From: Massilia sp. NR 4-1
Lineage (GTDB): Bacteria > Pseudomonadota > Gammaproteobacteria > Burkholderiales > Burkholderiaceae_D
Direction: 5' to 3'
Length of the DNA: 64,000 bases
NCBI RefSeq assembly: GCF_001191005.1
Contig: NZ_CP012201.1
Coordinates: 5,146,001-5,210,000 of the forward strand
Shown: piece by piece, positions 19,256-28,113 of the stretch
Layout of the letters: each line of letters opens with the position of its first letter
How positions within the stretch are numbered: the first letter of the stretch is position 1
Position numbers and translations under genes: made by a program
Notes under the pieces: generated by a model
The model's input: only the letters and a program-made list of their open reading frames with translations
The model's database searches: none
What the model was told of the DNA's origin: nothing

Positions 19256-20065
19256 ATGCATCTGAAACGCAAAATCGTCGCCGCAACCTTGCTGACCATG
19301 GGCATGGCCTGGAGCGGCGCCAGCTACGCCTGCAGTTCGGAGCCATTCGTGGGATCGATCTGCATCATGGCTTCGCCCAAGCCGATTACCGGTTATCGCT
19401 TCGCCAACGGGGATCTCTTGGCCATTGCTGCCAATCCGGCACTGTTCAGTATTATTGGGAGCACCTTCGGCGGGGATGGGCGCACCACGTTTGGTTTGCC
19501 CGATCTGCGCGGACGCACCGTGATCGGTGCTGGCTTATTTGCCGATGCCGGATCTAGTTTAAATTATGACTATGGAAAAGCATACGGTCTGTCTGCCGCG
19601 GCCTTGCGTTTGGAGCAACTCCCGCCCCACAGCCACGGATTCACAAGCCTACCAATGACCCTGAGCGGAGACGTGGACACCAACGCAACGAGCTTCACGA
19701 CCACTTATTCGTCAGCTCCCTCGCTCGACCTCCAACTGATGGCGGCAGCCCCGACCACTGGAACTCCACCACCAGATCTGACTAATGTGCCGTCGACTAG
19801 CACGACGCTCGGCTCACCAACCTCTGCTGTAAAAATCTACTCCAGCAATGCACCGTCCATCAAGCTCCATAAGGACAGCATTAAGTTTGCGTTCGCCCCC
19901 GGCCAAATGAAGACGGAGATGACGGGAAAACTGGCTATGAAAAACGTGGTTGTGACGGGGGAGATTAGTAAAACGGGGGGCTCTGCCCTCGTCTCCAAGT
20001 TGCCGCCGAGTCTGGCCTTGACTTACCAGATCGCGGTGATTGGACTGTACCCACCGTTCGAGTAA
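19256..20065 (+). CDS. Sec-exported phage tail collar domain protein
   Basis: About 269 residues from the ATG at 19256, which has AAGGGGAAA upstream. A longer frame from 19193 overlaps the adaptor stop but would bury the signal peptide MHLKRKIVAATLLTMGMAWSGASYA. The mature N-terminus is a tail-collar (MdpB-like) domain: EPFVGSICIMASPKP, GYRFANGDLL, ALFSIIGSTFGGDGRTTFGLPDLRGRTVIGAG. The Ser/Thr-rich C-terminal half has no recognisable domain. The domain is known from phage tail fibres and from chromosomal microcystin-dependent-like proteins of unclear role. Its place inside an adhesin export operon suggests a secreted or surface partner. Its base composition is less GC-rich than its neighbours. 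Confidence 0.82.
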   Translation: MHLKRKIVAATLLTMGMAWSGASYACSSEPFVGSICIMASPKPITGYRFANGDLLAIAANPALFSIIGSTFGGDGRTTFGLPDLRGRTVIGAGLFADAGSSLNYDYGKAYGLSAAALRLEQLPPHSHGFTSLPMTLSGDVDTNATSFTTTYSSAPSLDLQLMAAAPTTGTPPPDLTNVPSTSTTLGSPTSAVKIYSSNAPSIKLHKDSIKFAFAPGQMKTEMTGKLAMKNVVVTGEISKTGGSALVSKLPPSLALTYQIAVIGLYPPFE

Positions 20066-20111
20066 AGCGTTTGCCCGTCTACCGATAATGCCCATGCCTG
20101 AGCTGATTGCC

Positions 20112-21071
20112 ATGTTACGTTCTCTCGTGTTTTTGATGCTGTGTTCTGCTTGGCCGTCTGTTCAGGCGGCCAATGCGAATACAGAGCTGCAGCGCGACTT
20201 GGCGGCCGGTGGCCGGGCACAGCAAGCCGGGCAATACAAACAGGCATATGCGCTCTACGCCAAACATGCTGGCCGCAGCCCGCTGGCGCAGTTCTACGTC
20301 GGCCTTATGCATCAAAATGGCTGGGGCCGTGACGCCGATCCCGTGCTGGCCTGTCGCTGGTTTGAACGCGCCGCGCGCGGCGGCATTCCCAAGGCCCAGG
20401 ACTTGTTTGGGAATTGCCTGGCCAAGGGCATGGGCGGCCCGGTGGATGTGCCCGCCGCCATGGCGTGGTATCAAAAAGCGGCCGACGCCGGCCACCTCCT
20501 ATCCCTATGCACCATGGGAGAGCGCTATCTGCAAGGCGATGGCGTAGCGCAGGACCGTACGCTCGGCTTGGCGCTGTATCAGCAGGCTGCCCAGTCGGGG
20601 GTGCCGGCCGCGATGCTGAGGCTGGCCGAGTATTATCGGCTGGGGACGGACCCGGCCACCGATCTGCCGCTGGCGCGCCAGTACTATCAATATGCGGCCG
20701 AACGCGGTCTGGCCGAGGCCCAATACTGGTTGGGCATCATGCTGGGCGAAGGAAGGGGCGGGGAGCCGGACAGGGCGCGCGCGCTGTTCTGGCTGGAAGA
20801 AGCGGCCAGCGCCGGCTATGCCCCCGCCTACTTCCCCACCGCCCTCCTGTACGCCCATGCGCCCAAGGAAGCGGCCACCGGCGCTTTGGCGGCATCCGAT
20901 CTGGCCAAGGTCTATGTCTGGAATGCCGCGGCGAAGGCGCGCGCGGGCGATGCCAGCCAGCGCCAGGCGATCGAGGCGCTGGAAGCGCTGGTCCTGAAGC
21001 ATATGCCGGAAACCTGGCGTCCGGAACTGGACGGCAAGGTGGCTGAACATCTGGCCTTATTCCCTTTGTGA
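20112..21071 (+). CDS. Exported Sel1-repeat protein
   Basis: About 319 residues from ATG 20112. The signal peptide MLRSLVFLMLCSAWPSVQA is followed by roughly six Sel1-like repeats (AQFYVGLMHQNGWG, AMAWYQKAADAGH, ALYQQAAQSGVPAAM, AQYWLGIMLGEGRGG). In-frame ATG codons further upstream (20088, 20094) are possible but would extend the signal peptide. The protein is probably periplasmic and may act as a scaffold for the export complex (inference). It sits between the tail-collar gene and the giant adhesin, on the same strand with short gaps (46 and 37 bases). Confidence 0.82.
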   Translation: MLRSLVFLMLCSAWPSVQAANANTELQRDLAAGGRAQQAGQYKQAYALYAKHAGRSPLAQFYVGLMHQNGWGRDADPVLACRWFERAARGGIPKAQDLFGNCLAKGMGGPVDVPAAMAWYQKAADAGHLLSLCTMGERYLQGDGVAQDRTLGLALYQQAAQSGVPAAMLRLAEYYRLGTDPATDLPLARQYYQYAAERGLAEAQYWLGIMLGEGRGGEPDRARALFWLEEAASAGYAPAYFPTALLYAHAPKEAATGALAASDLAKVYVWNAAAKARAGDASQRQAIEALEALVLKHMPETWRPELDGKVAEHLALFPL

Positions 21072-21108
21072 ATTTCCCTGAACCTGCTGTCGTACCCGAA
21101 AGCCAACC

Positions 21109-24100
21109 ATGAGCGAGATCCCCTCTACCGTCCTTTCCGATTCTCAGCCGTCAGCCAAGGGGCGTCGGCTGGCGCGCAGTTCGCAGATGCTGGCGCTGGA
21201 GCAGCGCTTCATGTTCGACGGCGCATTGGCGGCGAGCGCTGCCGACGCCGCGTCGCACCCGGACGGAGACAGGGCGCCAGAGCATCAAGCAGGGCAGATC
21301 GATGCTGCTTCGCTTTCCGATTCGGCGCGTATCAGGTCCTACGCCGCCGCCTTGGTTGCCACCAGGTTCGATCTGAGCGGGACCACCGGCAGCGGCGGCC
21401 AAACTGTGAGGCAGACGGTGGATGGCCATACCATGGTACTGACCAGCACCAAGACGATCATGACCGTGGAGGACGAGAGCGCGCTTGGTGAGGATGTGGT
21501 CGGCATGGAAGGAATGATCCTGCTCCCCGCCGGTGGCGGTGACACGGAGACTAAGATCCGGATCTCAGTAGCGGGCGGCAAAATATTCGATCTGGGATCG
21601 CTCACCATCTTTGACCGCAACGAGATCAATCAAGACTTAAAAATCACCACTGACAAGGGTTCGGCCCCGCTGGCGCAGCAATTTAACGCCAGCCATACAT
21701 GGATTCCGAGCTTCTCGGGAAGCATGTATGAAGGGGTGTCCTGGGTCGAGATTGAAGCCAAAGATGGCAACGAATTCGTCTGGATGTTCGATAACTTCGT
21801 CCTCAATAACATCCGCCTGGCCGCCTCGACCCCGACCGTTACCGATGGCAAAATCTCAATTACCTCCACCGGCTCCGGCACTGGCGGCGCCTACAAGATC
21901 GGCGACACCGTCACCGCGCGCTGGGACAATAGCGCCGGCGGCGACAACAACGCCAGCCTGAACGGCGTGACCATGGACTTCAGCGCCTTCGGCGGCGGGA
22001 CTGCCGTCAGCGCCACCCAGAGCGGCGGCATCTGGACCGCCAGCTACACCATCACGGCCGGTTCCATCGATATGGCCAACCGCAACGTCTCGGTCAGTGC
22101 CGCCAATGCCAGCGGCACCACCACCACGGCCGACAGCAGCAATCTGACTGTGGACAATATCGCGCCTACTCTCACCGATGCGAAGATCAGTATCTCGGGC
22201 GGCAGCGGCGCCGGGGGCGCGTACAAGATTGGCGACACTGTCACGGTCAGCTGGAACAACACGGCCGGCGGCGACAATAACAGCGACACCATCTCCAGCG
22301 TGCAAGTGGACTTCAGCCAGTTTGGTGGCGGCTCGGCGGTCACGGCCACCAACTCGGGTGGCACGTGGAGCGCCACCTATACCATTGTGGCGGGCAGCAT
22401 CGACGATGTCGCCAACCGCAATGTGTCGGTGACGGTCAAGGACAATGCCGGCAATCAGACGACGACGAGCGACAGCAGCAATGCGCGCGTGGACAATGTG
22501 GCGCCGGCGATCAACATCAGCGCCTTGTCCTTTTCCAACGACACCGGCGCCAGTGCCTCCGACTTCATAACCCGCACCGCTGCCCAGACCATCACGGCCA
22601 CGCTCAGCGCGGCACTGTCGGGCACCGAGAAGCTGTATGGCTCGCTGGACAATGGCACCAGCTGGCTTGACATCAGCAGCAAGGTGACGGGTACGGCGCT
22701 GAGCTGGGATGGTGTCACGCTGGCCGCCAGCAGCACCTTGCTGTTGAAGGTGAAAGACGGCGCCGGTAATGAGGGACCACTCAAGAGCCAGGCCTATATC
22801 CTGGACAGCAGCGCGCCCGCCACGCCGTCCGTGCCAGACCTGGATAGCGGCAGCGACAGCGGCGGCTCGAACAGCGACAACCTGACCAGCAGCGTTACGC
22901 CGACTTTTAGCGGTAGCGCCGATGCGGGCAGCACCGTCACGCTGTACGACAGCAATGGCGTCACGGAGCTGGGCAGCACCACCGCCGATGGCGCGGGCAA
23001 GTGGTCGATTACCGCTTCCACCATGAGCAGCGGCAGCCATACGGTGACGGCCAAGGCCAGCGACGCGGCGGGTAATGTCTCGGCCGCCTCGGCGGGCCTG
23101 ACGGTGGAAATCGATACCGCTCCCCCTGCCTCCCTGGGCTTAAGCACTACCTCGCTGAGCAGCGTGGCGGCAGGCAGCGGCGCGACCGTGGCCACCTTGT
23201 CCGCCAGCGATGCCCATGCCTTCAGTTTCAGTTTGGCCACCGGTGACGGCGCAAACGATGTGCACAATGGCCGCTTCACCATTTCCGGCAGCACGCTGAA
23301 GGTCGGCGGCAGCGCCCTGGTGGCAGGCACCTACAGCATTTATGTCGCGGCCACGGATGCGGCGGGGAACAAGAGTTATCAGGTTTTCTCCATCGTCGTC
23401 GCGGACCAGCCCTCGGTCAGTTCGATCGTGCGCGGCAACAGCGAGGTGGTGCCGGCGAATGCCAGCTCGATCGTGTATACCGTGACCTTCAGCGAAAACG
23501 TGACTGGCGTGGATGCCAGCGACTTCACGCTGAGCGCGACCGGCACGGCGGCGGGCAGTATCGCCAGCGTGACCGCGATCGACGGCAAAACCTATACGGT
23601 GCTGGTGAATGCTCTTGGTGGCGATGGCACGCTGCGTCTGGATCTGAAAGGCAGCGGCACCGGCATTGAAAACGCCAGCCATGTCGCTGTCGGCGCTTAC
23701 AGCGCGGGCCAGACCTATACGCTGGACCGCATCGCTCCGGCGGCGCCTTCCGCCCCGGACCTGGATAGCGCCAGCGACAGCGGCTCTTTGGACAGCGACA
23801 ATCTCACCCGCATCGCCACGCCGGTCTTCACCGGCACGGCGGAAGCCAATAGCACGGTCACGCTGTACGACAGCAACGGCAGTACGGTGCTGGGCAGCGC
23901 CACGGCCGATGGCGCCGGCAAATGGTCGATCACAGCCTCCACCATGAGCGCGGGCAGCCATACGGTGACGGCGAAAGCCACCGATGCGGCGGGCAATATC
24001 TCGGCCGCTTCGGCCGCGCTGACCGTGGTGATCGACCAGGCGGCGCCGGCGAGCGTGACCCTGAGCGCGGCCAGCATCGCCTCGGCGGCTGCGACCAGCG

Positions 24101-27100
24101 GCGCCAGCGTGGCGACGCTGACGGCGAGCGACGATCATGCCGTCAGCTATGCACTGACAGCCGGCGACGGCAGCAACGACGCTCAGAACGGCCGCTTTGC
24201 AATCAGCGGCGGCACGCTCAAGGTAGGCGCGACGACGCTGACGGCCGGCACTTATAAGGTGTACGTCGCGGCCACCGATGCCGCCGGCAATGTGAGCAAA
24301 CAAGCCTTTACCATCACGGTGCTGGATGCGCCATCGGTGAGCAGCATCGACCGCAGTGGCGGTGCGTCGGCGGCGGTGGCGGCCAGCGCCACTTCGATCA
24401 GCTATACCGTGAGCTTCAGCGAGAACGTGACGGGTGTGGACGCCAGCGACTTCACGCTGAGCGCAACCGGCACGGCAGCCGGCAGCATCGCCAGCGTGAT
24501 GGCGGTCGACGGCAAAACCTATACGGTGCTGGTGAACGGCCTGGGTGGCGACGGTGTATTGCGCCTGGATCTGAAAGGCAGCGGCACCGGCATCAAGAGC
24601 GGCGGCAACGTGGATATCGGCGGCGGCTATGGTTCCGGCCAGAGCTACACGCTGGACCATAGCGCGCCAGCGGCACCGTCGGCGCCGGACCTGAAAAGCA
24701 GCAGCGACAGCGGCAGTTCGGATAGCGACAACATCACCAGCAGCACCACGCCGACCTTCACCGGCACAGCAGAAGCCAACAGCACCGTCACGCTGTACGA
24801 TAGCAACGGCAGCACGGTGCTGGGCAGCGCCACGGCGGACGGTTCCGGCAACTGGAGCATCACCGCGTCCACCATGAGCGCGGGCAGCCACACGGTCACG
24901 GCGAAAGCCACTGACGCGGTGGGCAATGTGTCGGCCGCTTCGGCGGCGCTGACGGTGGAGATCGACGTCGCTGCGCCCAGTACCCTTGTCCTGAGTTCTT
25001 CCAGCATCGCCAGCCTGACCGCCACCAGCGGCGCCACGGTTGCTACGCTGACGGCCAGCGACGACCACGCCGTCAGCTATGCGCTGGCGAGCGGCGACGG
25101 CAGCAACGACGCTCAGAACAGCCGCTTCGCAATCAGCGGCGGCACGCTCAAGGTGGGGGCGACGGCGCTGACGGCCGGCACCTATCACATCTATCTGGCC
25201 GCCACCGATGCGGCGGGCAATGTGAGCAAATACGCCTTTACCATTAATGTCGTGGACGCGCCGGCGGTCAGCAGCATCGAACGCAGCGGCGGCGTGGCGG
25301 CCGGCGTGGCCGCCAGCACCAGTTCGGTCAGCTATACCGTGACTTTCAGCGAGAACGTGACGGGCGTCGATGCCGGCGATTTCACGCTGAACGGAACCGG
25401 CACGGCCAGCGGCACTATTGCCAGCGTCACGGCCATCGACGGCAAGACTTACGCGGTGGTGGTGAACAGCCTTGGCGGCGACGGCGCGCTGCGCCTCGAT
25501 CTGAAAGGCAGCGGCACCGGCATCAAGGGCGGCGGCAATGTGGATATTGGTGGCGGCTACAGCGCCGGCCAGAGCTACACGCTGGACCGGGTAGCGCCGG
25601 CGGCGCCATCCGCGCCCGATATGAAAGCCAGCAGCGACAGCGGCGTCGCGGATAGCGACAATATCACCAGCAGCACCACGCCCACCTTTACCGGAACGGC
25701 GGAAGTGGGCAGCACCGTCAAGCTGTACGACACCGATGGCACGACGCTGCTGGGCAGCGCCACGGCTGACGGCTCCGGCAACTGGTCGATCACAGCTTCC
25801 ACCATGAGCGCGGGCAGCCATACGGTGACGGCGAAAGCTGTCGATGCGGCGGGCAATGTGTCGGCTGCATCGGCTGCGCTCAGCGTGAATATCGACACAG
25901 TGGCGCCGACTGCGCTTGCCTTGAGCACGAATACGGTTGCCTTGTCTTCAGCAGTGAGCGCGGCGACAGTGGCGACCCTGTCCGCCACCGACAGCAATGC
26001 GGTCGGTTACGCCCTGGTCAGCGGCGACGGCAGCAACGACGCTGACAATGCCCGCTTCACGCTTGCGGGCAACGCCTTGAAAGTGGGCGGCACGGCGCTG
26101 ACTGCGGGCAGCTACAAGGTCTATCTTGCAGCCACCGATGCGGCGGGTAACGTGACGAAGCAAGCCTTCGTCATCAACGTGACCGAGAAACCGCCCGCGC
26201 CGCCTGCGCCCGTGGTGGCCTCCATCGAACGTAGTGGCGGCGCGGCGGAAACCGTTGCCAGCGGTGCGCAGGAGATCCGCTACACCGTGGTGTTCAGCCA
26301 GGACGTCAGCGGCGTGGATGCCGGCGACTTCATACTTTCCGCCAGCGGCACGGCGGGCGGCAGCATCGCCAGCGTGAGCGGCAGCGGCAGCACTTATACC
26401 GTCACCGTCAGCGGCCTGGCCGGAGAAGGCACGCTGCGGCTGGACCTGAAATCCGGCGGCACCGGCATTCAGAATGCGGGCAAGGTCGATATCGGCGGCG
26501 GCTTCGCAGCCGGTCAAAGCTATCTGCTGGACCGCGTGGCCCCGCCTGCGCCATCCATGCCGGATCTTGCCGGCAGCAGCGATAGCGGCAGCTCCGACAG
26601 CGACAACCTGACCAGCAGCACCACGCCAGTCTTCACCGGCACGGCACAAGCCGGCAGCAGCGTCACACTGTACGACGGCAGCGTCGCCATCGGCAGCGCC
26701 GTGGCCGATGCGAAAGGCAATTGGTCGATCACTTCCTCGCCGCTGGCGGCTGGCGCGCACAGCGTAACGGCGCGCGCCAGCGACGCGGCGGGGAATGCCT
26801 CGGCCGCCTCCGCTGCGCTGACGGTGGTCATCGATACGCAAGCGCCAGCGGCCTTGAGCCTGAGCGCCAACAGCATCGCGCTGGCGGCTGCAGGCAGTAA
26901 TGCGCTGGTTGCCACGCTGTCGGCCAGCGACAGCCATGCCGTCAGCTATGCGCTGGCGGCGGGCGATGGCGCGAACGATGCGGACAATGGCCGCTTCACG
27001 CTGTCCGGCGGCACGCTCAAGATTGGCGGCACGGCGCTGACGGCAGGCAGCTATCGCATCTATGTGGCCGCTACCGATGCGGCGGGCAATACGACGAAAC

Positions 27101-28113
27101 AAGCCTTCACTGTGACGGTGGCCATGGCCGTTGCCCCAGTGGTGAAATCGATCGAACGCAGCGGCGAGGCGGCAGGCGGCAGCTCCATCAGCTATGTCGT
27201 CACCTTCAGCGAAAACGTCAGCGGCGTCGACGCCGGCGACTTTGTGCTGACGGCGGACGGCAACGCCACCGGCACGATTGCCGGTGTCAGCGGAAGCGGT
27301 AGCACGTATATCGTTACCGTCACTGGTATGAGTGGCGAAGGCAGCCTGCGCCTGGATCTGAAAGACAGTGGCACCGGCATTCAGAATGCTGGCAATGTAG
27401 CGCTGGCATCCGGCTTTACCTCGGGCCAGTCCTATACGCTGAACAATGTGGTGCCGCCCGATGTACAAGTGCATCTGCCGTCGCCACCGGTCAATGCCAA
27501 TACGGTCATGGCGCCAGCGCCGGCAGCCGTTGTGCTGGCTCCGCCCGCTACCGGCAACGCGATCTTCCTCTCGCGTTCCGCTGAATCCGTGCTGGGTGTG
27601 AGCAGCGGCCTGGAAAGCGAAAGGCCATTGCAGGCGGCTCTAGCGCCGCTGTTGACGATGGGGCAGGGCACCAGTTTCCAGGTCCTGCTGAAGGAAAGCC
27701 AGTTCGGCACAGGCCTTATGCTGAACCGGCCGCTGGCCGACCAGTTCGTGCCTGCCGCTGGCACGATGCAGTTCTCTGTGCCCACCGATACCTTTGCCCA
27801 TAGCAGCCGCGATGCGGTGATCCGCCTTTCGGCCGTGCAGGTCAATGGCGCGCCGATTCCCGACTGGGTGAGTTTTGACGCGCGCAGCGGCAAATTCACG
27901 GTGCGGGCGCCGGCTGGCGTAGCGGGCGAGTTGCAGATCAAGGTGACGGCGCGCGACGCCCAGGGTAACGAGGCAACGACCTTGCTGAAAATCCGCGTGG
28001 GTGGCGCGCAGCAGGCGGCCGACGCCGCACCGCGCAGTGGACGCCCCGGTTTGAGCGAGCAGTTGCGTGCCTCCGGCGGCCGTCCAGCGCTTGAACGCGC
28101 GGTGCGCCGCTGA
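21109..28113 (+). CDS. Giant Ig-like repeat adhesin with LEQRFMFDGA motif
   Basis: A 2334-residue surface protein. There is no Sec signal peptide. Residues 30-39 are LEQRFMFDGA, resembling the LEPRxxFDGA-type N-terminal motif of many giant proteobacterial repeat proteins (recalled, not checked). Residues ~40-240 are unique. Two ~110-residue repeats (TDxKISI...YKIGDTVT...AGGDNN) lie at ~243-462 and an Ig-like module at ~463-566. Five ~310-residue units follow to ~2114, each with an Ig-like module (TPTFTGTA..SITASTMSAGSHTVTAKA), a module VATLSASD..TAGTYKVYVAATDAAGN, and a module SYTVTFSENVTGVDASDFTLSATG. The C-terminus has a cadherin-like domain and a basic tail (GLSEQLRASGGRPALERAVRR). No RTX nonapeptides are seen. 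The stop overlaps the next start (TGATG). Confidence 0.9.
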   Translation: MSEIPSTVLSDSQPSAKGRRLARSSQMLALEQRFMFDGALAASAADAASHPDGDRAPEHQAGQIDAASLSDSARIRSYAAALVATRFDLSGTTGSGGQTVRQTVDGHTMVLTSTKTIMTVEDESALGEDVVGMEGMILLPAGGGDTETKIRISVAGGKIFDLGSLTIFDRNEINQDLKITTDKGSAPLAQQFNASHTWIPSFSGSMYEGVSWVEIEAKDGNEFVWMFDNFVLNNIRLAASTPTVTDGKISITSTGSGTGGAYKIGDTVTARWDNSAGGDNNASLNGVTMDFSAFGGGTAVSATQSGGIWTASYTITAGSIDMANRNVSVSAANASGTTTTADSSNLTVDNIAPTLTDAKISISGGSGAGGAYKIGDTVTVSWNNTAGGDNNSDTISSVQVDFSQFGGGSAVTATNSGGTWSATYTIVAGSIDDVANRNVSVTVKDNAGNQTTTSDSSNARVDNVAPAINISALSFSNDTGASASDFITRTAAQTITATLSAALSGTEKLYGSLDNGTSWLDISSKVTGTALSWDGVTLAASSTLLLKVKDGAGNEGPLKSQAYILDSSAPATPSVPDLDSGSDSGGSNSDNLTSSVTPTFSGSADAGSTVTLYDSNGVTELGSTTADGAGKWSITASTMSSGSHTVTAKASDAAGNVSAASAGLTVEIDTAPPASLGLSTTSLSSVAAGSGATVATLSASDAHAFSFSLATGDGANDVHNGRFTISGSTLKVGGSALVAGTYSIYVAATDAAGNKSYQVFSIVVADQPSVSSIVRGNSEVVPANASSIVYTVTFSENVTGVDASDFTLSATGTAAGSIASVTAIDGKTYTVLVNALGGDGTLRLDLKGSGTGIENASHVAVGAYSAGQTYTLDRIAPAAPSAPDLDSASDSGSLDSDNLTRIATPVFTGTAEANSTVTLYDSNGSTVLGSATADGAGKWSITASTMSAGSHTVTAKATDAAGNISAASAALTVVIDQAAPASVTLSAASIASAAATSGASVATLTASDDHAVSYALTAGDGSNDAQNGRFAISGGTLKVGATTLTAGTYKVYVAATDAAGNVSKQAFTITVLDAPSVSSIDRSGGASAAVAASATSISYTVSFSENVTGVDASDFTLSATGTAAGSIASVMAVDGKTYTVLVNGLGGDGVLRLDLKGSGTGIKSGGNVDIGGGYGSGQSYTLDHSAPAAPSAPDLKSSSDSGSSDSDNITSSTTPTFTGTAEANSTVTLYDSNGSTVLGSATADGSGNWSITASTMSAGSHTVTAKATDAVGNVSAASAALTVEIDVAAPSTLVLSSSSIASLTATSGATVATLTASDDHAVSYALASGDGSNDAQNSRFAISGGTLKVGATALTAGTYHIYLAATDAAGNVSKYAFTINVVDAPAVSSIERSGGVAAGVAASTSSVSYTVTFSENVTGVDAGDFTLNGTGTASGTIASVTAIDGKTYAVVVNSLGGDGALRLDLKGSGTGIKGGGNVDIGGGYSAGQSYTLDRVAPAAPSAPDMKASSDSGVADSDNITSSTTPTFTGTAEVGSTVKLYDTDGTTLLGSATADGSGNWSITASTMSAGSHTVTAKAVDAAGNVSAASAALSVNIDTVAPTALALSTNTVALSSAVSAATVATLSATDSNAVGYALVSGDGSNDADNARFTLAGNALKVGGTALTAGSYKVYLAATDAAGNVTKQAFVINVTEKPPAPPAPVVASIERSGGAAETVASGAQEIRYTVVFSQDVSGVDAGDFILSASGTAGGSIASVSGSGSTYTVTVSGLAGEGTLRLDLKSGGTGIQNAGKVDIGGGFAAGQSYLLDRVAPPAPSMPDLAGSSDSGSSDSDNLTSSTTPVFTGTAQAGSSVTLYDGSVAIGSAVADAKGNWSITSSPLAAGAHSVTARASDAAGNASAASAALTVVIDTQAPAALSLSANSIALAAAGSNALVATLSASDSHAVSYALAAGDGANDADNGRFTLSGGTLKIGGTALTAGSYRIYVAATDAAGNTTKQAFTVTVAMAVAPVVKSIERSGEAAGGSSISYVVTFSENVSGVDAGDFVLTADGNATGTIAGVSGSGSTYIVTVTGMSGEGSLRLDLKDSGTGIQNAGNVALASGFTSGQSYTLNNVVPPDVQVHLPSPPVNANTVMAPAPAAVVLAPPATGNAIFLSRSAESVLGVSSGLESERPLQAALAPLLTMGQGTSFQVLLKESQFGTGLMLNRPLADQFVPAAGTMQFSVPTDTFAHSSRDAVIRLSAVQVNGAPIPDWVSFDARSGKFTVRAPAGVAGELQIKVTARDAQGNEATTLLKIRVGGAQQAADAAPRSGRPGLSEQLRASGGRPALERAVRR
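22807..27450 (+). repeat. Five tandem ~0.93-kb coding repeats in the adhesin gene
   Basis: Unit starts, recognised by APAAPSxPDL followed by SxSDSG, fall near 22807, 23731, 24661, 25591 and 26536, giving spacings of about 924, 930, 930 and 945 bases. Units 2-4 are the most alike, with long nearly identical DNA segments; units 1 and 5 have diverged. This pattern suggests recent unit duplication or gene conversion, and makes the copy number open to change or mis-assembly. Confidence 0.85.

Noticed and set aside
23140..25821. An 893-codon minus-strand open frame opposite the adhesin repeats.
   Set aside because: It mirrors the repeat units of the adhesin; its repetitiveness comes from the coding strand.
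22807..27450. Regular repeats considered as a CRISPR array or RTX repeats.
   Set aside because: Units are ~930 bases and protein-coding, with no short repeat-spacer pattern and no GGxGxDxxx nonapeptides.
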